Source: Charina bottae (lineage: Eukaryota > Chordata > Lepidosauria > Squamata > Charinaidae). From it: DNA of 64,000 bases. The stretch lies in contig JALMGJ010000006.1 of NCBI GenBank assembly GCA_023362775.1, positions 54,801,001 through 54,865,000 on the forward strand, in the 5' to 3' direction. Numbering within the stretch: position 1 is the stretch's first letter; every line of letters starts with the position of its first letter. Position numbers and translations under genes: made by a program. Shown piece after piece: positions 42,868 to 54,319 of the stretch. Under the pieces are notes generated by a model, which saw nothing but the letters and a program-made list of their open reading frames with translations, was not told the DNA's origin and did no database searches.

Positions 42868-45568
42868 GCTACATCAGTTTTTTTTGTTGTTGTTCAATGT
42901 AAAACCATAAATGATGGCAATTTTTCCCCGACATATTATAGGACACAAGAGAATCTAAGCACAGTACAGTTCTTCCAGTATTTTTGCCTGGAGCAAATTT
43001 TCTCCAAGGGTTTAGACTCTGGTATCTCTGAGGTTGCTTGCAGCCAGTGTCAGTCAATAGCAACTCCCATGTCAACTGACTTACTTAACTTCGTAGCTTT
43101 TCTGGGGAGTTTGTAATGAAATCTTGTAATGAAATTGCTCACTTATAAAAAAAATAATCTCAGAACTGCATGTGCAGAAGAAGAAACATCAGTCTTTTCT
43201 ATAGAAATAGAAAACTACAAAGTTTATACTGTTTGCTTTCTATTTATTTGTTTAGGAAAGAACCAGGCAACTTCCAGCCAAGGATGTCTGCAGAGGGGAG
43301 AGTGGTTCAAAAAAAATTAAGATGACAGCCACAACTGTGCAATTGCCCCTTCAGTTTTATGTTGTATGGGGCAGGGCTTTGATTGTGCTATCACACCCAG
43401 CATCTTGGCTTGTTTGTCCCTCTGCAGGTGCCCCTACCTCCAGCCTATGTGTGTCATATGGTCCCAGTATCTCAGTGATCTGAAGGCTACCAATATTGTA
43501 TCATTAAAAATTAGTGGAAAATAGATAAATTATGGTGGCACAACTTTTCACATTGAAAACAAAACACAGACAAAAACAAGTAGCAAAATAAGTATTTTAA
43601 CTCTCTGGTAGTTTTATAATATTTACTTTATTTTTTTAAAATAAAACACCTTCCCTTGTGCCCCAAATGCAGAAAATACCACCTTTGGTAAAATCACTGC
43701 ATTGCCACCCTAGTTAACAAGGTCTCTGAAGGTAGTCAAACATAATATTTTGGTTCTTTATTTCTTTTTTTAAGCATTGTCCATAGAATTTAAAAAAATA
43801 GTTTCCAATGTTTATTTAAAGATGTGATGGAAAAAATGCAGCTAAATTGCAAAAATACAATCAGTTATACATATATGGTCTTGTGACTCTATCAAAATAT
43901 ATCTATTCATGTTGAACATGCAACAAGATTTACAGGAGACAATTGCAGAAATAAAATCTGTTAATATATTTGTGTAATTTATAATAATTGGCTTAGATTT
44001 GGAGAATAATAATTTATGTTGTAGTTGTATCAAGCCAATTTCAGTCTAATGAACCTAGATTTGACTGAAATGACAAAACCAACTGAACAGCTGTAAAAAA
44101 ATATCCAGGAAAAACAACAACAGCTGTGTAGTCAAAAACAGCATCCTTTATTCCTGACATATTTTGGGATAAACTCCCTCTCAAGGGAAGTTATCTTTAC
44201 AATTAATTCAAGGCCTATTCAAGGAAATGTATAATCCTCTAGTTCCCTATTGTGTTACCTTCCCTTTCCATATTATTTGGGAAATAGGGTGGAAATCTGC
44301 AACAAATTTGTAAATATTTTCCCCATATTTACCTCAAATTAACCTTTGAAATCACTGAATCCAACGCTTGAAGCAGCTACTAAATGTCTCATTGATGGCT
44401 GTCCAGATTCTGCTAAAATGTTAGTACCTTCACCAGAGAAGAATACACCAAAGAATTAAGTTCTCCTGCCCTATAACTTCCCCCATTAGGATGTCAGTTG
44501 ATCATATATTCATAGAGATGGAAGAGACCATTTACCTCTCTTTATTTTTCTTCTTGTCAAAATTATTTTGATGCTGTCTTCAATGGTGTAGGCCAGTCTT
44601 CCTAACTTTGTGTCATGGGATCCTATTAAAATAAATCTTTAGGAAGTCCTTTTGTGTGTTTCTTATGACAGTTATACTTGACTCCATTTCTCAGGGCCCT
44701 CAGCATAATTGACATTAATACTCCTTCAGTCCCACTTTCAGAGGATTACTGAGCAACAGATGGCCTTTTTTTTGTCATTGCCAATCATCGCTAAGAATCA
44801 CTACCATGTTACATTCCCTGCAATTTTATAGAGCACCTGATATAGCATTGCTCTGGATCATTATGGGAGATCTAAAATGGTGACTATACCCATCCACCAC
44901 AGAGGCACAGAGCAACTGATTGTACCAGTGAGCTTTCCCAGGAGAACTAGAGCCACAACGGGCACATATTCTGTGTAAGAATTGTATATGACAATGCAGC
45001 CAAACTAGACATGAATTTAATAACTTTCCAATTAGCTGGCAGGTTTGCACAAATAGAAATGACTCCAGTTTGGAGAAATGATAATTAAAAGGATCTGAAG
45101 TGAGGAGTGTATGTAATCCTTTCCTACTGTGGCTTTTTAGAAAAAAATGTTTTCTGACACTAGTATTTTTGTTGGGAGGTAATCCATGATAGGCACATAA
45201 CAAATCACTATCCTATATTGTTAGAATAATACAGTCAGATTAAACCTCTTTCAGACTACTTTTCAGTGCTGAAGAACATAAGAAAAAAGTGAAAATTCCC
45301 TTGTACTGATTCATATGGCCCATCAAGCCAATGGTCCATATAGACAAGTGTTGACTATTAGGGCTCTGCAAATCTTTGAAAGGGTATTTTCTTCAATGAA
45401 GATTTTATTAAAGCACACCCTCAAAGCTGATTTGCAAAGCAATATGGCCTGCTTGCCTCTAAGAACAAAGTGATGAGAACATTTAGCTTTGCTTTCCTTT
45501 GCTGTGCTCCACAGCACTGCATCAATGCTTCTTCTAGTTCTGAGGAGTGCTGCTGGGGAATGCTGAGG
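42868..45568. other. AT-rich DNA, nothing firmly recognised
   Basis: A degraded hAT-like segment may lie at about 44592-44802 (CCAGTCTTCCTAACTTTG at one end, GCTAAGAATCACTA at the other), but the ends do not match well. No coding region. Confidence 0.4.
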
Positions 45569-45790
45569 AGACTGAGAGTTCTATTCCTGCCTTAGGCATG
45601 AAAGCCAGCTGGGTGACCTTGGGCCAGTCACTCTCTCTCAGCCCAACTCACCTCACAGGGTCGTTGTGGGGAAAATAGGAGGAGGAAGGAGTATTTGGTA
45701 TGTTCGCTGACTTGAGTTATTTATAAAAATAATAAAGGCAGGATAGAAAATACATAAATAAATAAATAAACAAACAAACAAACAAACAAC
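45569..45790 (+). mobile_element. tRNA-derived SINE with L2-like 3' end
   Basis: GAGAGTTCTATTCCTGCC (B-box region), CTTGGGCCAGTCACTCTCTC, CAACTCACCTCACAGGGTCG, TTGTGGGGAAAATAGGAGG, and a 3' end TTTATAAAAATAATAAAGGC with an (AAAT)(AAAC) tail. The first ~35 bp of the tRNA head are missing. Same family as 34226-34453. Confidence 0.88.
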
Positions 45791-47139
45791 ATATTCTCTG
45801 CTCAGCCTTCTCTATCAGCATTTGCCAAAGCTAGAAGATTTGGACTTTAGTGAGGCACTAGTGCAGAAACCTCTTCTGCAGCTAACAGGTAGGATATTGA
45901 GAGGCTGAGACAATTACTTTGCCACTTAGCTTTGTCAACGAGAATCAGCCTCCTCCATGGCATCAAGCTTTTCACTGAAGAAAATCGGAATCATTTCACA
46001 TGGGCATGTTGTCTATATTGACATACCTGGTTAAAGACAGAGGTTTTTCAGCCACATCTGGAAATACCAGGGATAGAAACGATGTCTTTCAACTTGTAAT
46101 ACACGGGCTGCAGAACCTTTAAAAATAATGAATTATTGATCCACGTAACTTTGTATAATGCATTAGCCATGCTGAGGGGGCATCAGGCTGGGGACACCAG
46201 TCTTTGCTACCCAGCAGCAGCTCTCCCAAATTTTATACAGGAGTCTTTGTCAGCCCTTTTTCATGCAATCATCATTATTAGCTTTCCCAACGCTCAACTA
46301 TATAACTGAATAATTCATTTCTCTCATGTGCCTTCGTCCGCAGCAAGTGGTATTCCAGTTCTAGTTGCCCCTCAGCTCATTGCCTTGTCTGTAGTTTTAT
46401 CATGTCCTATCTAGAATTACAGCCATGCTGCTTGGGTCAAAGTTACCATTTTTTGCTCAGTATTTAAGAATGCCTTTAAAGAATGGAACAACATTGCTAA
46501 CTATGGAATATTCCCTTCAGTTACAATGGTTTAAACCATTTTCACTGAATATAAGCAAATGCATTGGAATTATGTAAATTCCAGGTTTTTAGGGAGAGTC
46601 CTGCAAAATGTTCATTGCACAGCATGGATTGAAAAGCCTCTGAAATAAGAAAGTGTGAATACATTTTTCTATGGAGTGTTTCTTTTCCCCCCTTCCTGGC
46701 TTCATGTGGTGTCATGTTGCAAAACAAGAGAACATGCTGTGACCCAGCATGAGAGACAAGAAGATAATGCACCATAAATGGGAAATAAAACTGCTCTGAA
46801 ACGTGCTATGCTCATATAGATAGTTTGCATCTCCTGTGACAATGCTGCCATTGATCTTCCCCCCAGTTGTCTAGGACAACTGCATAAACAGTTTTTCCTA
46901 CCTTCTTCTGTTTCCTTTTTCTTACTCTGCCATTTCTCAGCCAAAAAACTTCCTGCTTTAATTTATCTGGCATAGAAGTAAATGGTTTTCTCATTACATT
47001 AACATACAAGCAAGCAAGAAAAAAAATTAGTTAGCCTCTGCATATTGACAAGGATATGTAGAATTTCATAGAAATCTTCATTGATAATGATAAAATGAGA
47101 AAGGATGCACCTGATTGTGGTATGTAATCCATTTTATTT
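45791..47139. other. AT-rich DNA, nothing recognised
   Basis: No coding or repeat assignment. Confidence 0.5.
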
Positions 47140-47147
47140 TACTACAG

Positions 47148-47447
47148 CAGAGCTTTCCAAACTGTGTGTTGGGACACGTTAGTGTGTTGGCTGAAGTGTC
47201 TGGGTGTGTCGCAGCAGCTCCTGCCTCCGAGCCCTGCCAGGATTCCGCACAAGTCCTAGTGCCTGCCTTGTGCCTTGCTGCCTCCAAACCTGCTGTGATT
47301 CCGCACAGGTCCTAGTGCTTGCCTTGTGCCCTGCTGTAAGAGTGTGTCGCCAAATGATGCCAAATGATGCCCTGCTGTAAGAGTGTGTCACGAAATGATG
47401 CATGTCTAAAAAGTGTGTCACCAACATGAAAAGTTTGGAAAGCTCTG
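47148..47447 (+). mobile_element. hAT MITE, 300 bp, perfect 8-bp TSD
   Basis: Terminal inverted repeats of 16 bp (CAGAGCTTTCCAAACT at the left, complement AGTTTGGAAAGCTCTG at the right) and perfect 8-bp direct repeats TACTACAG (47140-47147, 47448-47455) prove a hAT-type insertion. The interior has two ~57-bp tandem units (CCAGGATTCCGCACAAGTCC...CTGCCTCCAAACC) and a duplicated AAATGATGCC patch. Same family as 60087 and 62293. No transposase. Confidence 0.93.
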
Positions 47448-47455
47448 TACTACAG

Positions 47456-48224
47456 GATAGTATCAGTTTCCTCCAACTCTTGTTCTTGAATGACTATTAG
47501 ATGGAATCTTTCTGCTTTCCTAGAAAGACTCTTCTATAGTTTCAGAAGATGTTCATTTGATCATTCACTTCTTTTATGGTCCATTCAATAATTGGTTCAT
47601 TTCCTCTCCAAATTTCACTCTTTTACTACAGTGGAATGAGCTGTTAAAGATGAGCTGCTTAGCCCTAGCTTGGGTTGTATGCCAAAGCACCTATGCCAGT
47701 ACAAGTGGTCACCTTGTTTTGACCCTTGGAACAGCCCTGCTGTTATTCAAAAGAAAATAACCACTGGTACGATTCAAAGGGCTGAAAAAATAGTCCTCAG
47801 GCCCTACAACAGACTCAATCACTAAGCACAAATTCAGAAATCAAACCAATTTGCCATAGAAAAATTCACTTTACAATATACTCACAGACATACACACAAC
47901 TACATGTGATCAAAGCATCTCTAAGGATTCATGAAAACATAGTGCCTCTCCTTTTGTGAATGCCAAGCATGTATCCACTAGCTGTGTTTAAGGCAATTGC
48001 ATCAAGGGGCTTCGTACATGCATCAGTGTGCATAGGCAAAACAGATTTCCTTCTCCCTTGGAGATAACCTAAGAGTATACTGTATGTCACCAACATGTAT
48101 GTTCTTTATGTATGGACTTAAAGCAGAAGTCAGGATAAATCTGTTGAGAATAAGTCTGGACAGACAAACTATAGCCTATTTTTGTTTTGTTTCCTTAATA
48201 GATTGTGGGAGACATAATATATAA
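47456..48224. other. Unassigned DNA
   Basis: No coding or repeat assignment. Confidence 0.5.
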
Positions 48225-48938
48225 GGGACTGGATAGGGGAAAACCGACTGTGACACAACCCTAGTAAGGCAGAGTGGTTGTGGAGTTTTGGCTCCCCAGG
48301 GTCAGGAGAGATGACACCTTTAACTCTGGATAGGGTAGCCCTCCCCCAGACAAAACTTGTGCCTAATTTGCAGGTCCTCCTGGACTTGTGGTTCCTGCTG
48401 GAAGAGCAGGTGGCAACCATGGCCAAGGGGGCCTTTGCACAACTCCATCTTGTGCACCAGTTGCACCCATTTCTAGACTGGGAGGCCTCCTTGCAGTTAC
48501 CCATGCCTTAGTCACTTGCAGATTGGATTATTGCAATGCACTCTACATGGGGCTGTCCTTGAAAAACATCCAGAAACTGCAACTGGTCCAGAATGCAGTG
48601 GCATGTGCAGTTCCTGGCACTCCCCAGTTCACTCACGGTACACCACTGTTGCGTTAGCTGCACTGGCTCCCAGTTGCTTTCTGGGTGCAATTCACAGTGC
48701 TGCTTATCACCTTTAAAGCACAGGGCCAGGTCACTTGTGGGACCACCTATCTCTAAGGGTGTCTGCCCATCCCACAAGGTTAGATAGGGTGGATATGCTC
48801 CAGGTCCCTTCCCTCAAACATTGTCATCTGATGGGACTTTGGAGGCACACCTCTGTAGCTGCTCTGAATCTTTGAAATAGCCTCCCATTTGAGATTGGGG
48901 GGGGGGGGCTACCCTTTTACACTTCTGGAAGGCCGTGA
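48225..48938 (+). pseudogene. L2-type LINE ORF2 C-terminal region, interrupted
   Basis: With frame changes the segment reads NPSKAEWLWSFG, then LQVLLDLWFLLEEQVATMAK and FAQLHLVHQLHPFL, DYCNALYMGLSLKNIQKLQL, and FTLLEGRD. Each block matches the L2 copy at 52800-53500 in order. Stops and frameshifts abolish coding, and an LTR at 48939 splits the element. Confidence 0.88.
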
Positions 48939-49206
48939 TGTCAGCCTTACCAGGTAGACTAGACAGGAAACATGACCAGATAAGCTAATTCTACTTTATT
49001 ATAAAACTACATTAACAGAATCTTGCAAGTCTGAAAGTACAACTCTCCCGCTGTCTCCTTTACAGCCCGAGAAACTAGGGAGGGACCCTTCTGAGCCTCT
49101 TGTCCCACCCACTATACAGCTGTGGGCTATGCTGCCTCTTATCTGACTATTCCCTAGGCAGAATCTCTTCACCCCATCTCCCAAGGCCTTTCCCACATAC
49201 CATTAC
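48939..49206 (-). mobile_element. Solo LTR inside an L2 LINE, minus strand
   Basis: Plus-strand start TGTCAGCCTTACCAGGTAGA corresponds to TATCAGCCCTATAAGGTAGA at 41339, and both share AACAGAATCTTGCAAGTCTG in the middle and CCAAGGCC near the far end, so they are copies of one LTR family. L2 sequence is broken at GGAAGGCCGTG and resumes at AAGACCTGGCTCTTC. The target duplication is decayed (CGTGA versus CTCAA), so the right end is placed to within a few bases. Confidence 0.75.
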
Positions 49207-49380
49207 CTCAAAGACCTGGCTCTTCCCCCAAGCTTTGGGCTAGGATGGTGCTGAGTCCGAGGTCCAGAGTATGGATGGTCTGGTGCTAGTTGGAGGGGTC
49301 TGATTTGTTTTTTTTAATATTGCCTTATGTGAACTGCCTAGGATAACGGTGTGAGATAGGCAGCCACACAAATAAATACA
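49207..49380 (+). mobile_element. L2 LINE 3' end, continuation after the LTR
   Basis: AAGACCTGGCTCTTCCCCCA, GCTTTGGGCTAGGATGG, a T-run and GTGAACTGCCTAGGATAACG lead to an AAATAAATACAT tail; the GCCTAG-like box is a variant of the L2 end at 53690. Confidence 0.8.
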
Positions 49381-49529
49381 TATCTTTGCAATGATAGTTA
49401 ATTGGGGAGAGGGAATGTAGCTAATACTCTAGAATACTGAAATGAATTTCAAAGCAGTCTATGAAATATGACAGAGACAACTGCAAAATAATTCTGTCAG
49501 GAAACAAAAATTATTTGCATAGGTATCGA

Positions 49530-50160
49530 ATGAGGGATTCCTGGCTTGGCAATAGTATTTGTGAAAAAGATCGTAGAACAGGGGTTGGTTAGAAGCTGAA
49601 TATGAATCAGCAGTACAACATGGGTCAAAAAGGTAAGTGCAATATTAGGCTTTACCAGTACTTTCTAAATCATGGGAAGTAATGTACTTTTTTATCTACT
49701 GGTAAGACTTCAACTGTAGTAGTATGTCCAGTTCTAGGCATCACATTGTAAGGATTAATAAAAACTGATTCAGAGAAGGGCAACAGGATGAAAAGATACT
49801 AGAAACTAAGCCTACACATATAGATGGAAGGAACTGGGAAAGTTCAGCACGGAGACAATTGAAATGCTATGATAGCATCTTCAAATACCTGAAAGGATGT
49901 GATGTTGTCTACATACTTTTTGTAACATCCAGTTATAGGGAAGCAGATTTTTTACTGCATATTCATAAATCTTCCTAACAGCATGTCAACAGTGGAACCA
50001 GTTATCGAAAGGGTGGTAAGCATCTCTTCACTGAATGTGGTTAAATGGAAACTAGAGAGCCATTTGTTGAGGATGATTTAATCTGGATTCCTCCACAGAG
50101 TAAAGGATTGGACTTGATGAACTAAATGATCTGATCAAACCCTATGAGTGTCTGACTGTG
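49530..50160 (+). mobile_element. CR1 LINE 3' fragment
   Basis: GAGAAGGGCAACAGGATGAA, CAAATACCTGAAAGGATGTG, ATCTCTTCACTGAATGTGGT and GGATTGGACTTGATGAACTA are the conserved blocks of the CR1 3' region in their usual order. The element ends near CTATGAGTGTCTG, close to the short CR1 3' terminal repeat motif. No coding remains. Confidence 0.85.
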
Positions 50161-52554
50161 TGAATTGGGAGCTATAAATAATAAGCATGACATGGATAGC
50201 CATTCAATTTACCAGCAAGGATCTCATGCACTTATTGTATCTCATTGGGGGAAGGGGAGAGGGCAAGTAATGAAACATGTGTCATATCATCATGTTCCAA
50301 ACTCAGGACCTATGTACGTGTATCAGACACTGAGGCAGAAGAACATAAGGACAAAGTTTATGCCATGATATCTCTATGTACATGTCATAGTTTGACACAA
50401 TGTGGGTACACTACAGATGGATATGGTTATATTCTTTATGGAATATGATTTGCTGCACAAGTATGCAATTCTGAATTGTCCATGAACCTTGATTGGGCTT
50501 CTGACTTAAGCTCTAATTTTCCAAATAATTAATATTGGTGATATAACTTATTTAAAAGGCTGTTGCATCTTGGGAAACATAACTTTATATCTAAATAGAT
50601 ATAAAACTTTATTAATTGAATTCAGTTTTTAAAAAGGATGCTGCTTTTTGTATATTTCCGTGTCATTCAGAATGGTCTAGTACATAGATGGTAATCAAAT
50701 CACAGACTGACTCATTTAGGAAGTATTCATCACAAGTATTAATGGTAGTTATTGAGAGTCAGAATTTGATGTTTCAACAGTTTGCCTGAAACTTTAAGTC
50801 ACGTTGTGCTGTTGTGCATTGTGGCTAAATTATGTGGCCTTTACAAAAGGCTTTAACCTTGGCCAGAAACAAATTTCATTTAGTCACTAAACAACTGTGT
50901 TGCACAAAGTAACAATTTTCATTAAAGAAAACTCAGCCAGAGGCCTGAAATTAGATGCCTGCAGGTTTATATGAACAAAAGCTGGCTTGCTTGAGCATTT
51001 ATGAAACTCAAGGATAAAAGGCTGCAAATAAGGATAAATTAGAATGTGATTAAGAACCCATAAAGGTGTTCATTAATCTGTCACCCTTTTAGTCACTTAA
51101 CTATATTTAGCAATATGCTGGCAGTTCTTACTAATGAAAATGAAATGGCTTGTCTGACAATTTACAAAGTAGCGTGCTGGTTTTTTTCCCCTTGTTAGTT
51201 TATGGAAGTACTTACTTCTTCTCAGATGAACTTTTTTCCAAGACTTTCAGTCTCATCAGCATTACTGGTTCATCCCTCTGTTGTCAAATTAGCATAGAAT
51301 GATTATTATTCAGTTTGACTGCAGCAGGGCACAGATTTATTCATTTGGCTATGAAGATAAGAAAAGTTGAAAGATAAAACCATCAAGCCAAACATTAACA
51401 CTTGAACTTCTCTTTTCCCCTTCCCTCTTCCTTGAACAGCTTTCCCTAAAAGTTGTGTTCTGGGTTGAGATGGGTTAGGAAAAATCTGGTTATAGTCCTT
51501 AGGGAAGGGCTTAGGCCTGATGTTTTGATTTTATTTGCTTTCTTCAAGTAAATACATGAGTCCTTGAATTTCACCAACATAGATACAAATACACGCTAAC
51601 CCAAATTACTTCAAAGTATAAAATAATTTACCAGGAGTAGGAACCTTGATACCCTTCAATTGTTTTATGCTATACCTCCCACCATCCTTTGCTACTGATG
51701 TTTCTGAGTAGGATTATTGGAGTAGCCAAAACATTTGGAGTATAAATCAAGTTGCCTGTTCCTCAAGTTGAGATATGGGTAGAATTAACAGGTGGAAGGG
51801 TAGACAGCAGGATTCAATTTTTATTTTTAAGGAATATAGGGCCAATAGGATGATCCAGAACACCACTACCATTAGGTAGAGTAATACAACAGCATTGAGC
51901 AGCAAGTGATGTGCTGCAGGGAGCAATACTGAAATATTGAAAGATTAAAAATAAGACACATCCTGATTTCTCTTTGTTAATTTGCTGTTCCCTACAGTCC
52001 CAAAGGAGGATGCAATCCTATTATTAATATTGAAGAAAGTTGACTCAACTGCCAATCTGGTCACTTTTTCTACATGGAATCCCAGGAGACTCAATCAACA
52101 ACATTTCTTGGGTCAACGTTGAATGGATATTTGGGTTCCTGCTAGGTTATCCTTTGAATTGATTATCTGAGCTAAATCAATGTCTTGAAGTTCATTTTGA
52201 ACATGTATGAATTGCTTCAGACCTTACTTCAAAGATGGGTAATTCACAACCACCAGCACATCCCTGGAGTGGGCAAGGCTAATGTATTCTGCCTATTAGG
52301 GGATTATTAGGGATATGGTGACATTTTAAAGGAGAAATGAATGCCTTAAATCTTGCAAGTCCCCTCCACAACCTCTTAAAGATCCGCAAATGGAAAAGTG
52401 TTGGGCTTTTTTTTTAAGGGAAACTTGAAGGGGCAATGTAGGTGCCTTAAACTTCTTAATGCACTCATGCTCCTTCAAACTTCTCACCTCAAAAACCAAA
52501 CAGTTTGAAAATGTTAGCCTTTCCTACCCTGATGGTATTATAATGGCACCAGTG
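50161..52554. other. Unique-looking DNA, nothing recognised
   Basis: About 2.4 kb, the longest stretch with no repeat that I can name. No coding signal beyond short chance frames. Confidence 0.5.
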
Positions 52555-53752
52555 GTCACCAGAGATCTGACCATCGGCCCCTCTTGTGTGGGGTGCCGCA
52601 GGGTTCGGTTCTCTCTCCTCTCCTATTTAACATCTACATGAAACCGCTGGGCGAGGTCATCTAACACCATGGGATGAGGTATCATCAGTATGCGGATGAT
52701 ACTCAATTGTACATCTCCATCCCTGGTGAAGTAAGTGATGCAGTGACCACCCTGTCCCAGTGCCTGGGGGCTGTGAGGGCCTGGATGGGGAAAAACAGGC
52801 TACAATTGAACCCTAGCAAGACCGAGTGGCTGTGGATTGATGGCCTAGCGTCTTCTGGGAAATTATCATCTTTGGTTCTTGATGGGGTAGCACTGCCCCA
52901 TTCAGAACCGGTGCGAAACTTGGGGGTCCTTCTAGACTCACGACTCCTGCTCGAAGAGCAGGTGGCAGTCGTGGCTAGGAGGGTTTTTGCACAACTTCGG
53001 TTGGTGCGCCAGTTACGCCCATTCCTGGAGCGCGACACCCTCCGAACAGTCACTCATGCTCTCGTCATCTCCCATGTAGATTATTGCAATGCGCTCTACA
53101 TGGGGCTACCCTTGAAGACTATCCGGAAGCTTCAGCTGGTGCAGAAAGCGGCTGCGCGAGCAATTTTGGGTGCACCAAAATCTGCACATATAACACCTTT
53201 GCTCTGCGAGCTGCATTGGGTGCCGGTTTGCTTCTGGGTACAATTCAAGGTGTTGGTTATTACCTTTAAAGCCCTACATGGCATGGGGCCAGAATACCTG
53301 AAGGACCGTCTTATCCCCATTTTATCGACCCGCCCCACCAGGTCATTCAGAGAGGGCCTGCTACGAACCCCATCAATTAAAGAATGTCATCTGATGGGGT
53401 CTAGAAGGCGGGCCTTCTCTGTGGTAGCACCCACACTGTGGAACATCTTGCCCCCAGAGTTGAGGCAGATCTCCTCCCCCCCGACCTTTAGGAAAGAGCT
53501 GAAGACCTGGTTCTGCCGCCTGGCATGGGAAGGAGGAAAGGATAGTTCCTCATGGGGGTGGCTAATTTCTTAATTTATTGTCCTTTGTTTTAATTCCACC
53601 TCCATCTGGATTTATAATTATTTATTATTTTATATGCTGTTCTTTGATGTTTTATATTTTGTTTTAATCTATTTTATTGTAAACCGCCCAGAGTTCCCCG
53701 TTGGGGGAGATGGGCAGTTATATAAATTTAATAAAATAAAATAAATAAATTA
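52555..53752 (+). mobile_element. L2-type LINE, 5' truncated, 1.2 kb
   Basis: Starts inside the reverse-transcriptase palm (CGVPQGSVLSPLLFNIY at about 52589-52639), runs through the ORF end at 53573, the 3' UTR, GTAAACCGCCCAGAGTTCCC and GGGGGAGATGGGCAG, and finishes in an (AAAT)n-type tail near 53750. This is the reference L2 copy of the window; those at 22505, 27258, 31399 and 48225 are pieces of the same group. Confidence 0.93.
52674..53573 (+). pseudogene. L2 LINE reverse transcriptase C-terminal frame (299 codons)
   Basis: The protein copied LINE RNA into DNA at the target site. The frame opens just before the catalytic box QYADDTQLYI (Y6-A-D-D9), then shows the post-palm LNPSKTEWLWI, GVLLDSRLLLEEQV, the thumb region RPFLERDTLRTVTHAL, HVDYCNALYMGLPL and the C-terminal AFSVVAPTLWNILPPELR and TFRKELKTWFCRLAWEG. 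The palm block CGVPQGSVLSPLLFNIY lies in the same frame just upstream, separated only by one TAA (52659-52661, in ...EVI-stop-HHGM). The endonuclease and most of the fingers/palm are gone. One stop over about 330 codons means a fairly young copy. Confidence 0.92.
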
Positions 53753-54319
53753 AAAGTACAGCCCCCAAAGGAAAAAAATCATATTTTCTTTCTTTGGAGT
53801 CAAAGGGGATGGACATGGCTTCCTGGTATTATATAAAACTAGGGCCATAAAAATAAAGAAGAGATGGTAAAAAATGAAAAGAAGAAAATGGAGATGGGAA
53901 GAAAATGCACAGAAAGAAGTTACTGGTGCCAGGGCTGAATAGTTCTGGACTTCAGCCTCAAAGTGCATCTGTACCATTAGATCAAAGATATACATCGACT
54001 GTTCATTATGGAGATTTATTTTTTTCAAGCCTTAGAAAAAGGGGTGGACCTTTGTGTATGACCACAAGAAAAGTCGCAGCATAATCTTTTGTTTGTTAAG
54101 ATGAAAGACCATTAAGTTTTGAAGGTCTAAGTTTCAGATAAGTATGTACTAAGCTCAAGACCTCTTTTTTATTTTATACAGTCAAGTCTTTATATAGTCT
54201 GTTTTATATAGTCAAGTTTGATAATTTTCTTGGTAGATTTCCTGAAATGCCACAGATAGAAATTATTCAGACAGTTTTGAAATTTCAATTTATGCAACAG
54301 TTGGAAATAAAGAAGAAAG
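53753..54319. other. AT-rich DNA, nothing recognised
   Basis: No coding or repeat assignment. Confidence 0.5.

Noticed and set aside
42633..42910. FLPS/FLSF repeat frames
   Set aside because: Translation of the (TTCC)n-(TTTC)n array.
44592..44802. Possible hAT element from CAGT-like and complementary ends
   Set aside because: Ends match poorly and no 8-bp duplication could be found.
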